This document shows positions 10,079 through 19,346 of a stretch of DNA of 64,000 bases, in pieces (the first letter of the stretch is position 1; each line of letters begins with the position of its first letter). The stretch lies in the NCBI RefSeq assembly GCF_004365175.1, contig NZ_SOCE01000001.1:4161403-4225402 (forward strand). The letters are read 5' to 3'. The translations under genes and the position numbers were made by a program. The notes under the pieces were generated by a model. The model was not told the DNA's origin, did not search any database, and was given only the letters and a program-made list of their open reading frames with translations. This stretch comes from Kribbella voronezhensis. GTDB lineage: Bacteria; Actinomycetota; Actinomycetes; Propionibacteriales; Kribbellaceae.

Positions 10079-10576
10079 ATGGCCGAGAAGGCGAAGCCGA
10101 ATCTGGTGAATCTGACCGGGATGGCGGCTGCGGCCGGGCGGGAGGCCCGGGAGGCGGCGGCGCGCCGGAAGGTGCAGGCCGTCCGGCTGACCGACCAGGA
10201 GCGCCGGATCTGTTCGGACGATCTCGCCGAGCAGTTCGCGGTCGGCAGGCTCGACGTCCGCGAGCTGGACCAGCGGCTCGACCTGTTGCACGTGGCCGTC
10301 ACCCATGGGGATCTGGTGGCTGTCTTCGAGGGACTGCCGGTCCCGCAGCTGTACCTGCGCGAACCCCGCAAACCAGGCCGGTGGCGCTGGGCGGCCTTCA
10401 TCGCGACCGTCTGGCTGGCGCTCCCCTTCATGCTGGCCGGACTGGTCTTCCTGCTCTTCGGCCGTGAGGTGGCGGCCGCGATCTTCGGCATCCCGTCGAC
10501 CGTCTGGGTCCTGGCCACCTGGCGCTGGGCGCGGAACGGCACCCGGGCCCGCACCGCACCCGAGCGCCGCCGCTGA
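10079..10576 (+). CDS. DUF1707 (SHOCT-like) membrane protein
   Basis: 165 residues from ATG 10079, with GGGGAGAG about four bases upstream. Residues about 40-92 match the DUF1707 pattern of a short helical domain near the N-terminus of many actinobacterial membrane proteins (LTDQERRICSDDLAEQFAVGRLDVRELDQRL). Two hydrophobic segments follow at about 105-130 and 133-152, with basic residues at the C-terminus. The role of DUF1707 is unknown. It diverges from the minus-strand unknown module and converges on the next minus-strand gene with 3 bases between. Confidence 0.8.
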   Translation: MAEKAKPNLVNLTGMAAAAGREAREAAARRKVQAVRLTDQERRICSDDLAEQFAVGRLDVRELDQRLDLLHVAVTHGDLVAVFEGLPVPQLYLREPRKPGRWRWAAFIATVWLALPFMLAGLVFLLFGREVAAAIFGIPSTVWVLATWRWARNGTRARTAPERRR

Positions 10577-10579
10577 CCG

Positions 10580-11428
10580 CTACTTCTCGGGCGCCGGGCC
10601 GATCCAGAGCATCACCTTGCCCGGCGAATGCGGCTGCACGCTGTGGACGTACCAGTCAGCCGGCACCGGGTCGACCTCCTTGGCGGTGTTGACGCCGTTG
10701 ACCATCTCGGTCTTGGAGTTGAAGTACGACTCTACAGACAGGCCGTGCGTGGCGAGCAGCTTCTGGACGTCGGCCACCCGCTGGTTGCGGTACGACACAC
10801 CCGCCAACTCCTCGCCAGGAGCGTTGGCCTCGTTCGGTGAGGCTCGGTAGATCTCACCCGGCTTGGCGGCCCGGCCGAACTCGATCTCGGCGTGCCCCTT
10901 GAACGACTTGCTCACCTCGACGCCGTACTGGCAGCCCGGATCGCTCGCGTTCAGGGTCGCCGGGCAGTTCTCGCCAGGTTCGAGCAGGTGGAGTTGGCTG
11001 CCGTCGCTGCCGGTGTTGTAGAGGAAAGTCGCGTAGTTGCCGACGTTCGACGGCGAGACGCCGACCATCCGCACCTTGATGTCGAGCCCGAGCTTCTCGA
11101 ACTGCTGGTTGTAGGCCTTGGGGTCGGCGTCCTGATCGACGACCCGAACGGTCAGGGACGTACCGCGGTCGGTGACGGACAACGCCTGCGGGAGGTCCTG
11201 ACCAGGCCGGTTCGCCACCGACGCGGCGACCACTCCGCCGATGAGCAGCAGGCCGGCGGCCGCGAGCAGGAGACGGGGGCGTGCCGGCGTACGGCGTACC
11301 GGGTCTGCTGTGTCCTCGACGGTGGCGGTGATGCCGGCGGAGAGGTCGGCCCACGCGGAGTCGCTGAGCTGGGTGCTGGGGGAGGGGTCGAGGCCGCGGA
11401 CGACGGCGTCGAGGTCATGCGTCTTCAT
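10580..11428 (-). CDS. Membrane partner of an ECF sigma factor with a PASTA-like C-terminal domain
   Basis: 282 residues. The N-terminal about 45 residues are cytoplasmic (starts MKTHDLDAVVRGLDP), then one membrane segment follows at about 52-72 (LLLAAAGLLLIGGVVAAS), then an extracytoplasmic part. Its end (VSYRNQRVADVQKLLATHGL onward) resembles a PASTA-type or ligand-binding fold. The start overlaps the last 14 bases of the upstream sigma-factor gene, the arrangement of sigma/anti-sigma pairs, so I infer an anti-sigma or signal-sensing role. No zinc-finger anti-sigma motif is visible. Confidence 0.6.
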   Translation of the reverse strand: MKTHDLDAVVRGLDPSPSTQLSDSAWADLSAGITATVEDTADPVRRTPARPRLLLAAAGLLLIGGVVAASVANRPGQDLPQALSVTDRGTSLTVRVVDQDADPKAYNQQFEKLGLDIKVRMVGVSPSNVGNYATFLYNTGSDGSQLHLLEPGENCPATLNASDPGCQYGVEVSKSFKGHAEIEFGRAAKPGEIYRASPNEANAPGEELAGVSYRNQRVADVQKLLATHGLSVESYFNSKTEMVNGVNTAKEVDPVPADWYVHSVQPHSPGKVMLWIGPAPEK

Positions 11429-11999
11429 GCGAAGCCTCTTCTCTGAGGGCGATCCGGGGATGGGCGGTCAGCGACCTGGCGAACCGTTTCCTTGCCCTGT
11501 GCAACCTGATCCGTACGGCGTTGCGCGTGATGCCGAGCGCGGTCGCGATCTGGGCGGTGTCGAGTTCTTCCCAGGCGACCAGCGACAACAGCTCCTGGTC
11601 GGGCTCGGACAACGACCGGAACGCGATGGCCGCCGGAGTGTTGTCCGGCATCGGTTGCGGCTCGACCTGCTCGGTCAACTCGCCGCGGAGCCGGTCCGCC
11701 AGCGCGTGCCGGCGGCCCTCGCCCCGGCGATGATTGGCCAGCGCTCGCCGCGCCACGCCGTACAGCCACGGTCTGGTCTGGTCACCGGGCGGTACGTCGT
11801 CGAGCCGCCGCCAGGCGACCAGGAAGGTGTCGGCGAGCAGGTCGGCGGCGTCGTGCCGGTCCGCTGTCCGCCGGAGCAGGTACCCGAGCACCGCCTCGCG
11901 GTTGGCCGCGAAGAACTGCTCGAACCTTTCCCGTGGTTCGTCCCGCACGCTCGCCTCGCTCACCGGTCCCGGCCGGGCCCTGGTCGAAATCTCCGTCAT
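11415..11999 (-). CDS. ECF-family RNA polymerase sigma factor
   Basis: 194 residues from ATG 11999. Region 2 is HDAADLLADTFLVAWRRL with the following WLYGVARRALANHRR; region 4 is LVAWEELDTAQIATALGITR with NAVRIRLHRARKRF. These direct core polymerase to a dedicated promoter set. GTG 12008 is an alternative start, because the GGAGG before ATG 11999 sits only two bases away. It diverges from the GNAT gene (about 116 bases between) and overlaps its membrane partner by 14 bases. Confidence 0.87.
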   Translation of the reverse strand: MTEISTRARPGPVSEASVRDEPRERFEQFFAANREAVLGYLLRRTADRHDAADLLADTFLVAWRRLDDVPPGDQTRPWLYGVARRALANHRRGEGRRHALADRLRGELTEQVEPQPMPDNTPAAIAFRSLSEPDQELLSLVAWEELDTAQIATALGITRNAVRIRLHRARKRFARSLTAHPRIALREEASHEDA

Positions 12000-12115
12000 A
12001 CCCTCCACATGTCCGCCACCCCCGCCGCCCATTTCACCCCACCCGGAGTGCACGACCTCCCGATCGATCAGGGCCTGATCATGGCCGCGTCGCGAGGCTG
12101 AAATAGCCTTGCGGG

Positions 12116-12667
12116 GTGATCGCCGCACAACGCCTTGCCGAGCCGGCCGACGCACCCGCCGTCGCAGAACTGATGCGTGCCTCGGTGGCCGAGCTGTTCC
12201 CCGCCTACTACGACGCCCGTCAGGTCGCCAGCGCCGCCGCCCACATCGCGATCCTCGATCTCGCGCTGATCGAGGACGGCACGTACTACGTGCACGAGGC
12301 CGGCGGCGAGATCGTCGCCTGCGGTGGCTGGAGCCGGCGCAACAAACTCTTCAACGGCTCGGCCGCGGGCGCCGACGAGCGGTTGCTCGACCCGGCGACC
12401 GAGCCGGCCCGGATCCGGGCGATGTTCGTCCGCGCCGACTGGACCCGGCGCGGACTCGGCCGGGCGATCCTGACGTCCTGCGTGGACGCCGCCCGGGCCG
12501 AGGGATTCACCCGGCTGGCGTTGATGGCGACGCTTCCCGGCGTACCGCTGTACAAGTCTTTCGGCTTCACCGAGGTCGAGGCCGTCGAGCTGCCGATGCC
12601 CGACGGCGTCGTCCTCGGCGGTGTCGCGATGGAACGCTCAGTCGATCAGATCGGAGACGCACGATGA
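12116..12667 (+). CDS. GNAT-family N-acetyltransferase
   Basis: 183 residues from GTG 12116. The acetyl-CoA-binding motif is seen as VRADWTRRGLGRAIL (the R-x-x-G-x-G/A loop) near residues 103-117, followed by LALMATLPGVPLYKSFGF, the typical GNAT C-terminal strand-helix. Acceptor substrate unknown. No clear ribosome binding site precedes the start, so translation may be leaderless. Its stop overlaps the next gene's ATG (ATGA), so the two are coupled. Confidence 0.88.
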   Translation: MIAAQRLAEPADAPAVAELMRASVAELFPAYYDARQVASAAAHIAILDLALIEDGTYYVHEAGGEIVACGGWSRRNKLFNGSAAGADERLLDPATEPARIRAMFVRADWTRRGLGRAILTSCVDAARAEGFTRLALMATLPGVPLYKSFGFTEVEAVELPMPDGVVLGGVAMERSVDQIGDAR

Positions 12668-13311
12668 CCGCAGGCACCACCGTCCAGGCACCCGACGGCA
12701 CCGAGGTCGTGCTGGGAGAGATCGGCACCCGGGTCCTGCTGGAGAACTCCCGCGTCCGCGTCTGGGAGGTCTCGCTCGCGCCCGGCGAGGCGCAGGCCTG
12801 GCACCTGCACCACAACCCGTACGTCGTACTCTGCCTCGCCACGTCGCCCTGCCACATGGACTGGCTCGACGGCAGCCCGGCCCGGCAGCTCAGTGAGACC
12901 ATCGGCGGCTCGGTCTATCGCCCGGTCTCCCCGGTTCACATGCTCACGAACGACGGCGACTCGCCGTACCTCAACCGGCTCGTCGAACTGCTGGACCTCG
13001 GCGAGGAGGCCGGCGGTACGCCGTACGAGGTCGCGCCCGGCGTCGCGCAGGAGAGCGGGTTCGAGGAAGACGGCGAGATTCCCACCAAGACCGTCGTCGA
13101 CGAGGCGGACGTCCGGGTCCAGCACGTCACCCTCGGCGCCGGCGAAAGCCTCACCTGGCGCACCGGCGCCTACCCGGCTTTGGTGGTGGACCTCGATCTG
13201 GGCTCACCCACGGTCACTTACCTCAACCCGGGCGAGTCCCACACGCTCCCCGCCAAGACGAGTCAGACGTCGGGCTTCAACCTCGTAGAACTCCTCTACT
13301 ACTCCGCCTGA
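12664..13311 (+). CDS. Cupin-fold protein of unknown function
   Basis: 215 residues from ATG 12664. The first half has a cupin-like pattern: ENSRVRVWEVSLAPGEAQAWHLHHNPYV with a metal-type HLHH cluster at about residues 48-51. A second, weaker barrel repeat (VRVQHVTLGAGESLTWRTGAY) in the C-terminal half suggests a bicupin. No enzyme role can be assigned. Coupled to the GNAT gene by ATGA; its last 13 bases overlap the convergent PTS gene. Confidence 0.65.
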   Translation: MTAGTTVQAPDGTEVVLGEIGTRVLLENSRVRVWEVSLAPGEAQAWHLHHNPYVVLCLATSPCHMDWLDGSPARQLSETIGGSVYRPVSPVHMLTNDGDSPYLNRLVELLDLGEEAGGTPYEVAPGVAQESGFEEDGEIPTKTVVDEADVRVQHVTLGAGESLTWRTGAYPALVVDLDLGSPTVTYLNPGESHTLPAKTSQTSGFNLVELLYYSA

Positions 13312-15683
13312 CTCCTGTCGAGGAGGTCGCGGACGGCTGTGGCGCTGGTGAGGGTGAGGGCATGTGCTGCGGTCTTGGCGGCCTCGGTGAGGTCGGTCCG
13401 GCGGAGGCGGGACTTGATCACCGGCACCTGCGGGCCGACGGCGCTGAGCTCGCGGATTCCCAAGCCCGCAAGGAGAACCGCGGCCGCGGGGTCGCTCGCG
13501 AGGTCACCGCAGACTGCCACCTCGACACCGGCGGGCACCTCGCGCACGACCCGGTCGATGAGTTGGAGGACGGCCGGATCGAGCCCGTCGGCCAGCGGGG
13601 CGACGGCGCTGTTGCCGCGGTCGGCCGCCGTCGTGTACTGCGTGAGGTCGTTGGTGCCGATGCTGACGAAATCCAGGCCCTCGGCCAGCGACGAGATGCG
13701 CAGCGCGGCGGCCGGGACCTCGACCATGATGCCGACCTTCACGCCCCAGCCGGACGAGCCGATGTCGGCCAGTTCGGCCAGCGCCCAGGCGACTTCCTCG
13801 GCGGTCGTCACCATCGGGAACATCAGTTGGACCGGCGTTTCGAGCGCCACCTGACAGATCGCCCTGAGCTGGTCGCGGAGGAGTTCGGGACGCCGCCGGA
13901 ACACCCGGATCCCGCGCTGGCCCAGGAACGGGTTCGCTTCCTTGCCCTGGGCAAGGAACGGTAACGGCTTGTCGCCGCCGATGTCCCAGGTGCGGATCGT
14001 GATCGGCTTCCCGCCGAGCGCGGCCGCGATCGCCCGGAACGCCTCGACCTGCTCCTCGACGGTCGGCGCCACCTGGCGGTCGCCGAACAAGACCTCCGTC
14101 CGCACCAGGCCGGACCCGTCGGCGCCACGCGCGTCCGCCGCGTCCTGCACCGATCCCACGTTCGCGAAAACCTGGATGGTCTGCCCGTCCACGGTCACCG
14201 CCGGCTGCTCCGCGTCGGCGAGCGCCGTCTCGCGCTCAGCGGTCCGCTCGCGGATCGCAGTACGGAAAACGTTTGCGTCTGGATTGACCACAAAGGATCC
14301 GGCGCGCGCGTCGAATCCGACCAGCGCGCCGGGCGGTACCTCGACCTCGCCGATCCCGGTGATCAAAGGGATTCCGCGGGACCGGGCCACGATCACGCCG
14401 TGCCCGGTCGTCCCGGCCGCCCGGACAGCGATCCCGGTGATCCGCTCGGCGTCGACGGCAGCCGCAGTAGCAGCATCCAGTTCCCGTACGACGAGCACAC
14501 CCGCGTCGGCCGAGACCGGTTCGGCCGCGCCCACCAGGGCCCGCAGTACGCGATCGCGGACGCTCCGGACATCCTGCGCGCGCTCGCGCTGATACGGGTC
14601 GTCCAGCCCTTCGAAGCTCGACGCCAGCGCGTCCAGCGCAGACTTCCAGGCACGCGGCGCGTTCGCGCCTCCGCCGATCTCCTCCGCCACGGAATCGAGC
14701 ACGACAGAGTCGTCCAGCAACGCCAGTTGGGCATCGAAGATCGCGGCCTCGGCGTCGCCGACCGTCTTTGCCGTCTGATCCCTGAGCGTCCGCAGTTGCT
14801 CTTCCGATGCCCGCCGCGCGTCCTGCATGCGCTGCTGCTCGTTCTCGCCGGCTCGATACCCGGCTAGATCGACGTCCCGGTCCGCCACGATGGCCGGCCC
14901 GATCGCCACATCCAGCCCGGACCCGCTCTTGCTCTGGCCGACCGACGGCCGCGCCGCCTGCGCGGCCGGTACGTCGTCGAAGTCGCGCTCGGCCAAGGCA
15001 CTGATCGCAGCCAGTGCGTCCTGCGCCTCCGGACCGCTCGCTCCGACCCGCAGCCGATGACCTTGCTGCGCGTTGAGTGTCGCCACCATGCTCAGGCTGC
15101 CCGCATCGACCGGACCGCGCCCGGTCGTCAGATTCGTCAAGGTGACGCGGGCATCGAACCGCCGAGCCAGCCCGACCACCTTCGCCGCCGGCCGGGCGTG
15201 CAGTCCGTGCTCGTTGCCGACAGCAACTTCGACGAAGTTGTCTGAGGCAACCACAGCTTGGGTGGCGGCTGGGCCGTCGCCGAGGTGATCCTGCTTCCCG
15301 GCCAACCCACGGGAAGCCTCCTCCAGTACTGCGTCCAGCGGTGCTCCGGTCGAGGCCGTCACCACCGCCGCGACCAGCCCCTCGACCAGCGGCGCGCTCG
15401 ACAGCTTGACCCGCTCGGCGACTTCCGGATCCACGAATTCCAAGGCCATTTCGGCACTCAGCACCGCGCTGCCCAGATCCAGCAGCACCAGTACGCCGTC
15501 CGCGCTGTCGGCCGCGCCGATCGCCTCGGCAACGGCGGCCGCGTCCGTCCCGAAGGTGGTCTCGTCCAGCCCGGCCGCGATCTCGATCACCGGACGGTCG
15601 CCCTCGCTCACCATCTCGGACGCCAGCCCCACCGCAGCCTCGGCCAGCGCGCGACTGTGCGACACCACTACGATCCCGATCAC
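13299..15683 (-). CDS. dhaM: DhaM-HPr-Enzyme I fusion, PEP-dependent phosphoryl donor for dihydroxyacetone kinase
   Basis: 794-residue fusion of three PTS modules. Residues 1-130 are the DhaM (EIIA-Dha) domain with the phosphorylated His9 in VVVSHSRAL. Residues about 148-236 are HPr, with His162 in GLHARPAA. Residues about 255-794 form a complete Enzyme I: the mobile domain with His428 in TGHGVIVAR, the PEP-site block FVSIGTNDLTQYTTAADRGN, and the VAVCGDLASD cysteine. Phosphate would flow PEP to EI to HPr to DhaM to the ADP bound on DhaL. The E. coli DhaM carries only the EI N-terminal part, so this version appears self-sufficient. It lies 67 bases after dhaL in dhaK-dhaL-dhaM. Confidence 0.93.
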   Translation of the reverse strand: MIGIVVVSHSRALAEAAVGLASEMVSEGDRPVIEIAAGLDETTFGTDAAAVAEAIGAADSADGVLVLLDLGSAVLSAEMALEFVDPEVAERVKLSSAPLVEGLVAAVVTASTGAPLDAVLEEASRGLAGKQDHLGDGPAATQAVVASDNFVEVAVGNEHGLHARPAAKVVGLARRFDARVTLTNLTTGRGPVDAGSLSMVATLNAQQGHRLRVGASGPEAQDALAAISALAERDFDDVPAAQAARPSVGQSKSGSGLDVAIGPAIVADRDVDLAGYRAGENEQQRMQDARRASEEQLRTLRDQTAKTVGDAEAAIFDAQLALLDDSVVLDSVAEEIGGGANAPRAWKSALDALASSFEGLDDPYQRERAQDVRSVRDRVLRALVGAAEPVSADAGVLVVRELDAATAAAVDAERITGIAVRAAGTTGHGVIVARSRGIPLITGIGEVEVPPGALVGFDARAGSFVVNPDANVFRTAIRERTAERETALADAEQPAVTVDGQTIQVFANVGSVQDAADARGADGSGLVRTEVLFGDRQVAPTVEEQVEAFRAIAAALGGKPITIRTWDIGGDKPLPFLAQGKEANPFLGQRGIRVFRRRPELLRDQLRAICQVALETPVQLMFPMVTTAEEVAWALAELADIGSSGWGVKVGIMVEVPAAALRISSLAEGLDFVSIGTNDLTQYTTAADRGNSAVAPLADGLDPAVLQLIDRVVREVPAGVEVAVCGDLASDPAAAVLLAGLGIRELSAVGPQVPVIKSRLRRTDLTEAAKTAAHALTLTSATAVRDLLDRSQAE

Positions 15684-15750
15684 CAGTTGCCCCCTGAACG
15701 CCGGAACGCTCGTGGGGCGGGGCCCTCGGCCCTCCGGATGTCAGCGAGCA

Positions 15751-16371
15751 TCATGCCAGCGTGCGAGCGGCCGACTCCAGCAACAGGGTCGTGCTGGTGG
15801 CGCCAGGATCCTGGTGGCCCGCGCTCCGCTCGCCGAGATAGCTGGCGCGGCCCTTCCGGGCGACCAACGGAGTCGTGGCGTCCCGCCCCTTCGCCGCCGC
15901 TTCGGCCGCTGCCGCGAGTGCCCCGGCGAGATCCGAGCCGCCGGCGACGGCCGCGTCGTACGCCTCCAGCGCCGGTGCCCAGGCGTCGTACATGGTCTTG
16001 TCGCCGAGTTCGGGCTTGCCGCGGGCAAGGATCCCGCCGACGCCGGCCTTCAGCGCCTCGCCGATCGAGGCCGGCGTGAGTTCCGCGCCGGCCAGCGCGG
16101 TCCCGAAGCGGAGGAAGAACGTTCCGTACAAGGGCCCGCTCGCCCCGCCGACCTTGCTGACCAGCGTCATCCCGGCCTTCTTCAGCATTTCGTCCACGGA
16201 GGAGAAGGTGGTCTCGTCCAGCACCGCAACAACCGCCGCGAACCCACGATCCATGTTGCTGCCGTGATCCGCATCCCCGATCGCCGAGTCGAGCTCGGTC
16301 AGGTACGCCGCATTCTCATGCAACACCCGCGCCGAGTCCCGCAACCAGTTCGCGAAGTCGTCCACACCCAT
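15751..16371 (-). CDS. dhaL: Dihydroxyacetone kinase subunit DhaL (ADP-binding)
   Basis: 206 residues. DhaL holds a bound ADP that is rephosphorylated by DhaM and passes phosphate to dihydroxyacetone on DhaK. The nucleotide/Mg site is seen in ELDSAIGDADHGSNMDRGF near the N-terminus (three Asp around the DADHG core), with VGGASGPLYGTFF, and DPGATSTTLLLE at the end. I chose ATG 16371; GTG 16377 would give a GTGA overlap with the dhaK stop and adds two residues. It is translated directly after dhaK. Confidence 0.94.
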   Translation of the reverse strand: MGVDDFANWLRDSARVLHENAAYLTELDSAIGDADHGSNMDRGFAAVVAVLDETTFSSVDEMLKKAGMTLVSKVGGASGPLYGTFFLRFGTALAGAELTPASIGEALKAGVGGILARGKPELGDKTMYDAWAPALEAYDAAVAGGSDLAGALAAAAEAAAKGRDATTPLVARKGRASYLGERSAGHQDPGATSTTLLLESAARTLA

Positions 16372-16373
16372 GC

Positions 16374-17378
16374 TCACGCGCCCCAGCGTAGGCCGGGGGT
16401 GTTCACTGGGGCGTCCCAGAGGCGTACCAGTTCGTCGTCCACCTTCAGGAGCGTGACCGAGCAGCCGGCCATCTCCAGGGAGGTGATGTAGTTGCCGACC
16501 AGCGAGCGGGCCACGGTGATCCCGGCGCGATCCAGCAGTTGGTGGACCTCGTTGTACATCAGGTAGAGCTCGATCAGCGGCGTACCGCCCATCCCGTTCA
16601 CGAACGCGATGACCGAATCGCCTTTGCTGTAAGGAAGATCGCCGAGCACCGGGTCGACCAGCATCCCCGCGATCTCCTTGGCCGATGCCAACGGCAACCG
16701 TTGCCGGCCGGGCTCGCCGTGGATGCCGATACCGACCTCCATCTCGTTCTCGGCCAGCTCGAAGGTGGGCTTGCCAGCGGCCGGCACCGTGCAGGACGTG
16801 AGCGCCATCCCCATGCTGCGGCCGTTGTCGTTCACGCGCTTGGCGAGGTCGGCGACCTCCTGCAACGGGCGGCCTTCCTCGGCGGCGGCGCCGACGATCT
16901 TCTCCAGCAGCACGGTCACGCCGACGCCGCGGCGACCGGCCGTGTACAGGCTGTCCTGGACGGCGACGTCGTCGTTAGTGACCACGGACAGGACCTCGGT
17001 GCCCGCGTCGACTGCGGCCAGTTCGGCGGCCATCTCGAAGTTCATCACGTCGCCGGTGTAGTTCTTCACGATGTGCAGGACGCCGGCGCCCGCGTCCACC
17101 GCCTTGGTCGCGGCCATCATCTGGTCCGGCACCGGAGAGGTGAACACCTCGCCCGCGCACGCGGCATCGAGCATCCCGAGCCCGACGAACCCGCCGTGCA
17201 TCGGCTCGTGCCCCGACCCGCCACCCGAGATCAGGCCGACCTTCCCGGCTCTGGGAGCTTCCTTGCGGTAGACGATCCGGTTCTGATGATCCACCCGTAG
17301 GCGATCAGGGTGCGCGGCCTCCATCCCCAGCAGCGCTTCACTCACAACATCGGCAGGGTCGTTGATGAGCTTCTTCAT
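16374..17378 (-). CDS. dhaK: Dihydroxyacetone kinase subunit DhaK
   Basis: 334 residues, the usual DhaK length. It binds dihydroxyacetone covalently through a histidine, here His220 in GIGIHGEPG, with the substrate site [15 protein letters not shown] near residues 52-66. The product is DHA phosphate. ATG 17378 (MKKLIND) is clearly the family start; the open frame extends upstream without support. The preceding Shine-Dalgarno is weak (GGGTCC). First gene of dhaK-dhaL-dhaM; the phosphate donor is the fused PTS protein rather than ATP. Confidence 0.95.
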   Translation of the reverse strand: MKKLINDPADVVSEALLGMEAAHPDRLRVDHQNRIVYRKEAPRAGKVGLISGGGSGHEPMHGGFVGLGMLDAACAGEVFTSPVPDQMMAATKAVDAGAGVLHIVKNYTGDVMNFEMAAELAAVDAGTEVLSVVTNDDVAVQDSLYTAGRRGVGVTVLLEKIVGAAAEEGRPLQEVADLAKRVNDNGRSMGMALTSCTVPAAGKPTFELAENEMEVGIGIHGEPGRQRLPLASAKEIAGMLVDPVLGDLPYSKGDSVIAFVNGMGGTPLIELYLMYNEVHQLLDRAGITVARSLVGNYITSLEMAGCSVTLLKVDDELVRLWDAPVNTPGLRWGA

Positions 17379-17424
17379 GGACCCATCTGAGCACACCGGA
17401 CGCCGCAAGGGGAGCCCCCGAAGT

Positions 17425-17459
17425 CCGTACGCCGTCCGCGGCCGCGGCTCGCCGTACGG
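17425..17459 (-). terminator. Possible hairpin between an MFS gene and dhaK
   Basis: CCGTACG (17425-17431) and CGTACGG (17453-17459) form a perfect 7-bp inverted repeat enclosing a further CCGCGG self-complementary core. It lies just beyond the 3' end of the upstream minus-strand MFS gene and before dhaK. No T-run is visible, so terminator function is a guess. Confidence 0.35.
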
Positions 17460-17469
17460 CGGGATCGGT

Positions 17470-18711
17470 TCAGCCGGCCTGGGCCGCGGCCGCTTCGGAC
17501 AGTAGCGGGATCGCACGGATCGGGCCGCTGAGCGTGAGCATGACGGCCGACAGCGCCATGATCCCGCTGAAAATGATCAGTGCGGTGCGAGCACCGGCAT
17601 GGGCCAGCAGGATCCCGCCGAGTGCGGGGGCGAGCGGAGTCGTGGCGTTGGCCAGGAAGCCGATCGCACTCTGGGCCCGTCCCTGCATCCCGTCCGGCGT
17701 GATCATCACCTGATAGCCGAACAGCCCGGAGTTGAACGCGGGAACCAGGAAGATCGCCCCGGCGAGCAGAACGATCAGGATGACCGGGCGAGTCAGGAAC
17801 GCGGTCGCCGCGAACGCCAGCGTGATGATCCAGGCCGCCACGATCCCCAGCCTGCCGGTTTTGAACCGGCGAAGCAGCGCCGGTGCTGCGACCGCGCCCA
17901 GCACGCCGCCGATGCCGATACCGGTCTCCAGCAACCCGATCGTCGAGGCGTGCACGCCTCTGCGCTGCAGATTGAGGATCAGCACCAACAGCGCCCCACC
18001 GGCGGCGAAGTTGATCAGCGTCGCGGACGCCGCCATCGCCCGGATGGCCGGTTGACGGACGACCCACTTGAGCCCGGTTCGGATCGCCCGCAGCATCGGC
18101 TCGTGCTTGTCCCCATCGGGCCGCGGTGCCGGCAGCCGACGGCGGATCGTCATCAGCATGAAGGTCATGAACAGGTAGGACACGGCGTCGAAGGCGATCG
18201 GCAGCACGCGGCCGACCGAGTAGAGCGCTCCGCCCAGCGGTGCACCGAGCAGCCCGGCGACGTGCTGGCGGCCCTCGTTGGCGGCCATCGCAGTACCCAG
18301 GTCCTGCGGTTCGACGATGGTGCGGAGCGCGGCATTCTGCGCCGGCATGAAGAACGCGTTGCCGGCGCCACTGCCGAAGGCGACGACGATCAGATGCACG
18401 ATCGTCAGCCGATCAAGCCGGCCCGCGATCGCGACCGAGCCGTACAGCACGGTACCGACCAGACCACAGCTGACCAGCACCTTCCGCCGGTTGAGCCGGT
18501 CGACCAGCGCTCCCGCCGGCAGCGAGACCACCGTGCCGCCGAGCGCAGCCGCAGTACCGACCAGCCCAGCCTGAACCGGCGACCCGGTGATCGCCATCGC
18601 CAGCAGCGTGAACACGAACGAACTCATCGCCGTACCGAGCGAGCTGATGCTCTGCCCACTCATCAACCGGAGATAGTCCCCGTTGTGCAGCAGACGTCTG
18701 GGTCCGGCCAT
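17470..18711 (-). CDS. MFS transporter (MFS_3 / EntS-like exporter group)
   Basis: 413 residues with about 12 hydrophobic segments. The MFS motif A region is seen as [17 protein letters not shown] after the second segment, and [13 protein letters not shown] and [19 protein letters not shown] are typical of the MFS_3 exporter group. Cargo unknown. It starts 12 bases after the stop of the ECF sigma gene, in the same direction, so the two are probably co-transcribed. Confidence 0.87.
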   Translation of the reverse strand: MAGPRRLLHNGDYLRLMSGQSISSLGTAMSSFVFTLLAMAITGSPVQAGLVGTAAALGGTVVSLPAGALVDRLNRRKVLVSCGLVGTVLYGSVAIAGRLDRLTIVHLIVVAFGSGAGNAFFMPAQNAALRTIVEPQDLGTAMAANEGRQHVAGLLGAPLGGALYSVGRVLPIAFDAVSYLFMTFMLMTIRRRLPAPRPDGDKHEPMLRAIRTGLKWVVRQPAIRAMAASATLINFAAGGALLVLILNLQRRGVHASTIGLLETGIGIGGVLGAVAAPALLRRFKTGRLGIVAAWIITLAFAATAFLTRPVILIVLLAGAIFLVPAFNSGLFGYQVMITPDGMQGRAQSAIGFLANATTPLAPALGGILLAHAGARTALIIFSGIMALSAVMLTLSGPIRAIPLLSEAAAAQAG

Positions 18712-18723
18712 GCCGCGAGTCGG

Positions 18724-19284
18724 TCAGTCCTTCGGGCGTAGGAGGGGGCGGACGACTTCGCGGGCGTCGTGGATGCGGGACTTGATCGTGCCGAGGGGGG
18801 CTCCGACCTCGGCGGCGATTTCTTCGTAGGAGAGGCCGTAGACGTCGCGGAGGACGAGCGGGGTCACCATCTGCGGACGGTCGCGTTCGAGGGTTTCCAG
18901 GGCTTCGAGCAGGTCGAGCCGGGTGCCCGCGATGACGCTGGTGGTCCGCGGGTCGGGCTTCTCCATCTGCTCGGGGTTGTGGGCCGCCTGGGCGGTGCGC
19001 TTGAGCTTGCGGTACGTCGAGCGGGCCGAGTTCGCCGCGACCGAGTGCACCCAGGTGGAGAAGCTGCTGCGGCCGGAGTACGTGTGGATCTTGGTGGCGA
19101 TGTTGAGCAACGCCTCCTGAGCGGCGTCCTCGGCGTCGGCGGAGTACGGCAGCACACTGCGGCAGATCCGCAGGACGCGGGGATGGACCTGCCGCAACAG
19201 GTCGTCCATCGCGTTCTTGTCACCGCCGGCGGCACGCTCGGCCAGGACGGCCAGCTCGTCGGTCGGGCTGCTGCTTTCGCTCAT
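18724..19284 (-). CDS. ECF-family RNA polymerase sigma factor
   Basis: 186 residues from ATG 19284, with GAAGG about five bases upstream. Region 2: DAEDAAQEALLNIATKIHTY and FSTWVHSVAANSAR; region 4: LVLRDVYGLSYEEIAAEVGA with GTIKSRIHDAREVV. It lies back to back with a Ser/Thr kinase gene (62 bases between the starts) and upstream of an MFS exporter. No anti-sigma gene is adjacent, so control by the neighbouring kinase is a reasonable but unproven guess. Confidence 0.88.
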   Translation of the reverse strand: MSESSSPTDELAVLAERAAGGDKNAMDDLLRQVHPRVLRICRSVLPYSADAEDAAQEALLNIATKIHTYSGRSSFSTWVHSVAANSARSTYRKLKRTAQAAHNPEQMEKPDPRTTSVIAGTRLDLLEALETLERDRPQMVTPLVLRDVYGLSYEEIAAEVGAPLGTIKSRIHDAREVVRPLLRPKD

Positions 19285-19333
19285 CTGCGCCTTCGTTGTC
19301 AGCGGTCCCCCGGGCGTGGGACTCCGAGTACTC

Positions 19334-19339
19334 CATAAT
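19334..19339 (+). promoter_or_regulatory. Candidate -10 element for a leaderless Ser/Thr kinase transcript
   Basis: CATAAT sits seven bases before ATG 19347 with no ribosome binding site between, the spacing of a leaderless actinobacterial transcript starting at the A of ATG. No good -35 hexamer was found at normal distance. Confidence 0.4.
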
Positions 19340-19346
19340 GCCTTGT

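Noticed and set aside
12109..12663. Long N-terminal extension of the cupin gene
   Set aside because: The extension lies over the GNAT gene in another frame and is Arg-rich; ATG 12664 overlaps the GNAT stop, the usual coupling.
17379..17469. Strong terminator between the MFS gene and dhaK
   Set aside because: Only a GC-rich dyad without a T-run; listed as a low-confidence hairpin instead.
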